Source: Lepidostoma basale (lineage: Eukaryota > Arthropoda > Insecta > Trichoptera > Lepidostomatidae). Taken from it: 64,000 nucleotides of DNA. Every line of letters begins with the position of its first letter. Position 1 is the stretch's first letter. Location of the stretch: NCBI GenBank assembly GCA_022606425.2, contig JAHDVF020000880.1, positions 1,426,001 through 1,490,000 on the forward strand, written 5' to 3'. The notes under the pieces are model-generated. The model saw nothing but the letters and a program-made list of their open reading frames with translations, made no database searches and was not told the DNA's origin. Of the stretch, positions 62,551 through 64,000 are shown one piece after another. The translations under genes and the position numbers were made by a program.

Positions 62551-63139
62551 AATATTTAGTTAGTTAAATACATATTTTTTTCAAATATATGTATCCAAAT
62601 CAATTGTAAAGATACAGCTTTACTTAATTGGGCGGTTGAAGGTAAATCTTGTTTTAAATTTTACTTTCATATAAATAACAAACAGTATACGCTTTATACG
62701 GGAACGTGAGCTTTTCGTATACAGTTGCATCAATTTAATTGAAAAGTTCCACGGATGCAGTGGAAGATAGATAGTTTCCGTCACAGCGGGTACTTACGTA
62801 GCTCAGAAGATGTTTATTGACGGTTTTGCAAGTGGTTCTTCTGTAAATCTAAGTCGCGCATTATTATTATTCTCACGAAAGTTCTCGAATATTGATAAAA
62901 AGACTCTAGTATAGAATAGTTATAGTTTCAAACTAAGAATGGATATCTTTACTTTTAAACTGTATTTATAATAAGTTAATAATACAATTGACCAAATTAT
63001 AATATTGTTAATACTGGGTCTCTTCATTATTTCAATGTGCAATGTGTAATTATTTAATACGATTTTTTTTCTATACTGTTGATTATTTTTTAACGTTAGT
63101 GACACGCAAATAAAAATAAATTAAATTAAAATCATCAGC
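62551..63139. other. spacer with probable unique island (62620-62880)
   Basis: 62700-62870 (GGGAACGTGAGCTTTTCG, CGTCACAGCGGGTACTTACG) is not repeated here. No exon supported. Confidence 0.3.
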
Positions 63140-63530
63140 TTCTTCTTCTCTCAGTATCCTGGGTCTCCCTAACGTTAACTATCACCAAGTGATGACCTGG
63201 GGGGAAATATCCAGAGTGGTATCACCTTGCCTTCTCTGGAGGATTTTCTGTCGGGGTTACCTTCCCTTAGCTGGGTGTATCCAGTTTTATGGCGCTGGAA
63301 GCTCGCCATTCTTCCTCTCTCTATCTGATATGGCACTAAGTAATATGTGCCATATTGCCCGGGGTTCGCGGGGTCTTTAAAATACCTCCCGTGGACGCTA
63401 GATAGTTGGACTTGATAGTAGTGTTGCTGTTGTAAATGCAACATGGCGCTTTACGACATTTTGTAGAGGCATGCTTTCCAGCAAAACATACCACATCGTA
63501 GCCCTACTACCCCTTTGAACTCTAAAAATC
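63140..63530 (-). repeat. Rep-J copy 2
   Basis: Near-identical to 26885-27310 over most of its length; minus-strand end AGAGAAGAAGAAGCTGATG resembles a LINE tail. The small frames on either strand are not conserved between copies in a way that supports coding. Confidence 0.65.
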
Positions 63531-63579
63531 ATCTATTGTAGAAAAAACGTAACAATTAAATTTTAATATGTTTTAAAAA

Positions 63580-63895
63580 TTTCATTAATTTGATCATGTC
63601 ATGTTTTTCTTGATCTATTTCGACTCTGTAATCCATTCACTTCGTTAACGTATATTTGTTTTACTATTCTTTCTTCTTTTATACCAAATCAGCGATCCTT
63701 TCATAACATTGTTCATTATACTTCCCTCCGCTCTTTATTAATTTCTTATATCAGCATTTGAAATTCTGTCATAAATTACATCGTTCTACTACACATCAAA
63801 TGGACCTTATCACTACCACATTTTTGTTCTGCTCTCATCCTTCCTCTGTCAAATCCACGCTTTCCTTTTACAAATAAGGAATGGAACCAGAACTC
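63580..63895 (-). pseudogene. LINE-A fragment, both ends truncated
   Basis: Inverted match to the LINE-A region from the GSEAW equivalent to GRPRKTWHDQIN (ATTTGATCATGTCATGTTTT, TCAGCGATCCTTTCATAAC, CAGCATTTGAAATTCTGTC). Many indels. Confidence 0.75.
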
Positions 63896-64000
63896 TAAAA
63901 ATAATTTTAAATTTACCGGGCTTAAAACCACGCAATTAAAAAATAATCAATAAATAAGTTAAAAGTTAAAATATGAACGAAAATGTCTGTTTTCAAATGT

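Overview
The window is AT-rich (roughly 70 percent A+T by eye) repeat-laden DNA from an animal nuclear genome, most likely an insect. The non-LTR retrotransposon C-termini (proteins ending in RGRPRKTW..., ...YVQQW or ...NVGGT-like residues), the (GAT)n, (AAG)n and (GTTA)n tails, a pogo-type DNA transposon with a C-terminal PHD finger and the 'gcgccatct' repeat motif all fit insects. Lepidoptera is a reasonable guess but the sequence does not fix the order. I see no bacterial-type operon, rRNA, CRISPR array or complete host gene.

Almost everything recognisable is mobile. (1) There are about 45 pieces of non-LTR retrotransposons, nearly all 5'-truncated 3' ends. I group them as LINE-A (protein ends SAYPxGETA; subfamilies A1 with a GTTA tail and A2 with a GTTT tail), LINE-B (ends near NVGGT, AAG tail), LINE-E (AGKTLRDRVRNTRIREIC), LINE-G (ends YIQQWM, GAT tail), LINE-I, LINE-L and LINE-O, plus an endonuclease-domain fragment at 1-860. 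The best copy is LINE-A2 at 56376-58669, with a reverse transcriptase frame open for 2.26 kb and an 11-bp target duplication. At least six insertions keep 11-20 bp duplications. (2) Two short retroelements depend on such machinery: SINE-T, with a tRNA-like head, and SINE-N, whose last ~60 bp are the 3' end of LINE-A. (3) DNA transposons are represented by a 1.08-kb internally deleted pogo element at 5862-6945, a TAA-flanked terminal-inverted-repeat element at 22106-22726 and a fold-back MITE at 1120-1595.

The most striking layer is a set of about eleven otherwise dissimilar short repeats sharing one module: CTGANGA, a 3-6 bp hairpin, GAAA, a short palindrome such as CATG, CCGG, CTAG or CAGCTG, then C or T and a return strand pairing with the bases before CTGA. 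This is the core of a type I hammerhead ribozyme with a very short helix III, as known from Penelope-like elements. Copies nearly always occur as divergent inverted pairs, with 3' sides facing outward, making palindromes of 0.15-0.6 kb. No Penelope-like reverse transcriptase is visible in the window.

Host sequence appears only as islands of higher G+C between repeats (about 13600-13870, 17215-17680, 23095-23330, 24900-25260, 39060-39440, 43190-43400, 55195-55380, 62620-62880). One island has a plausible first coding exon: ATG, a short hydrophobic signal-peptide-like stretch and a strong GT donor at 55334-55379. The window may therefore lie within or beside a large-intron gene, but this is inference.
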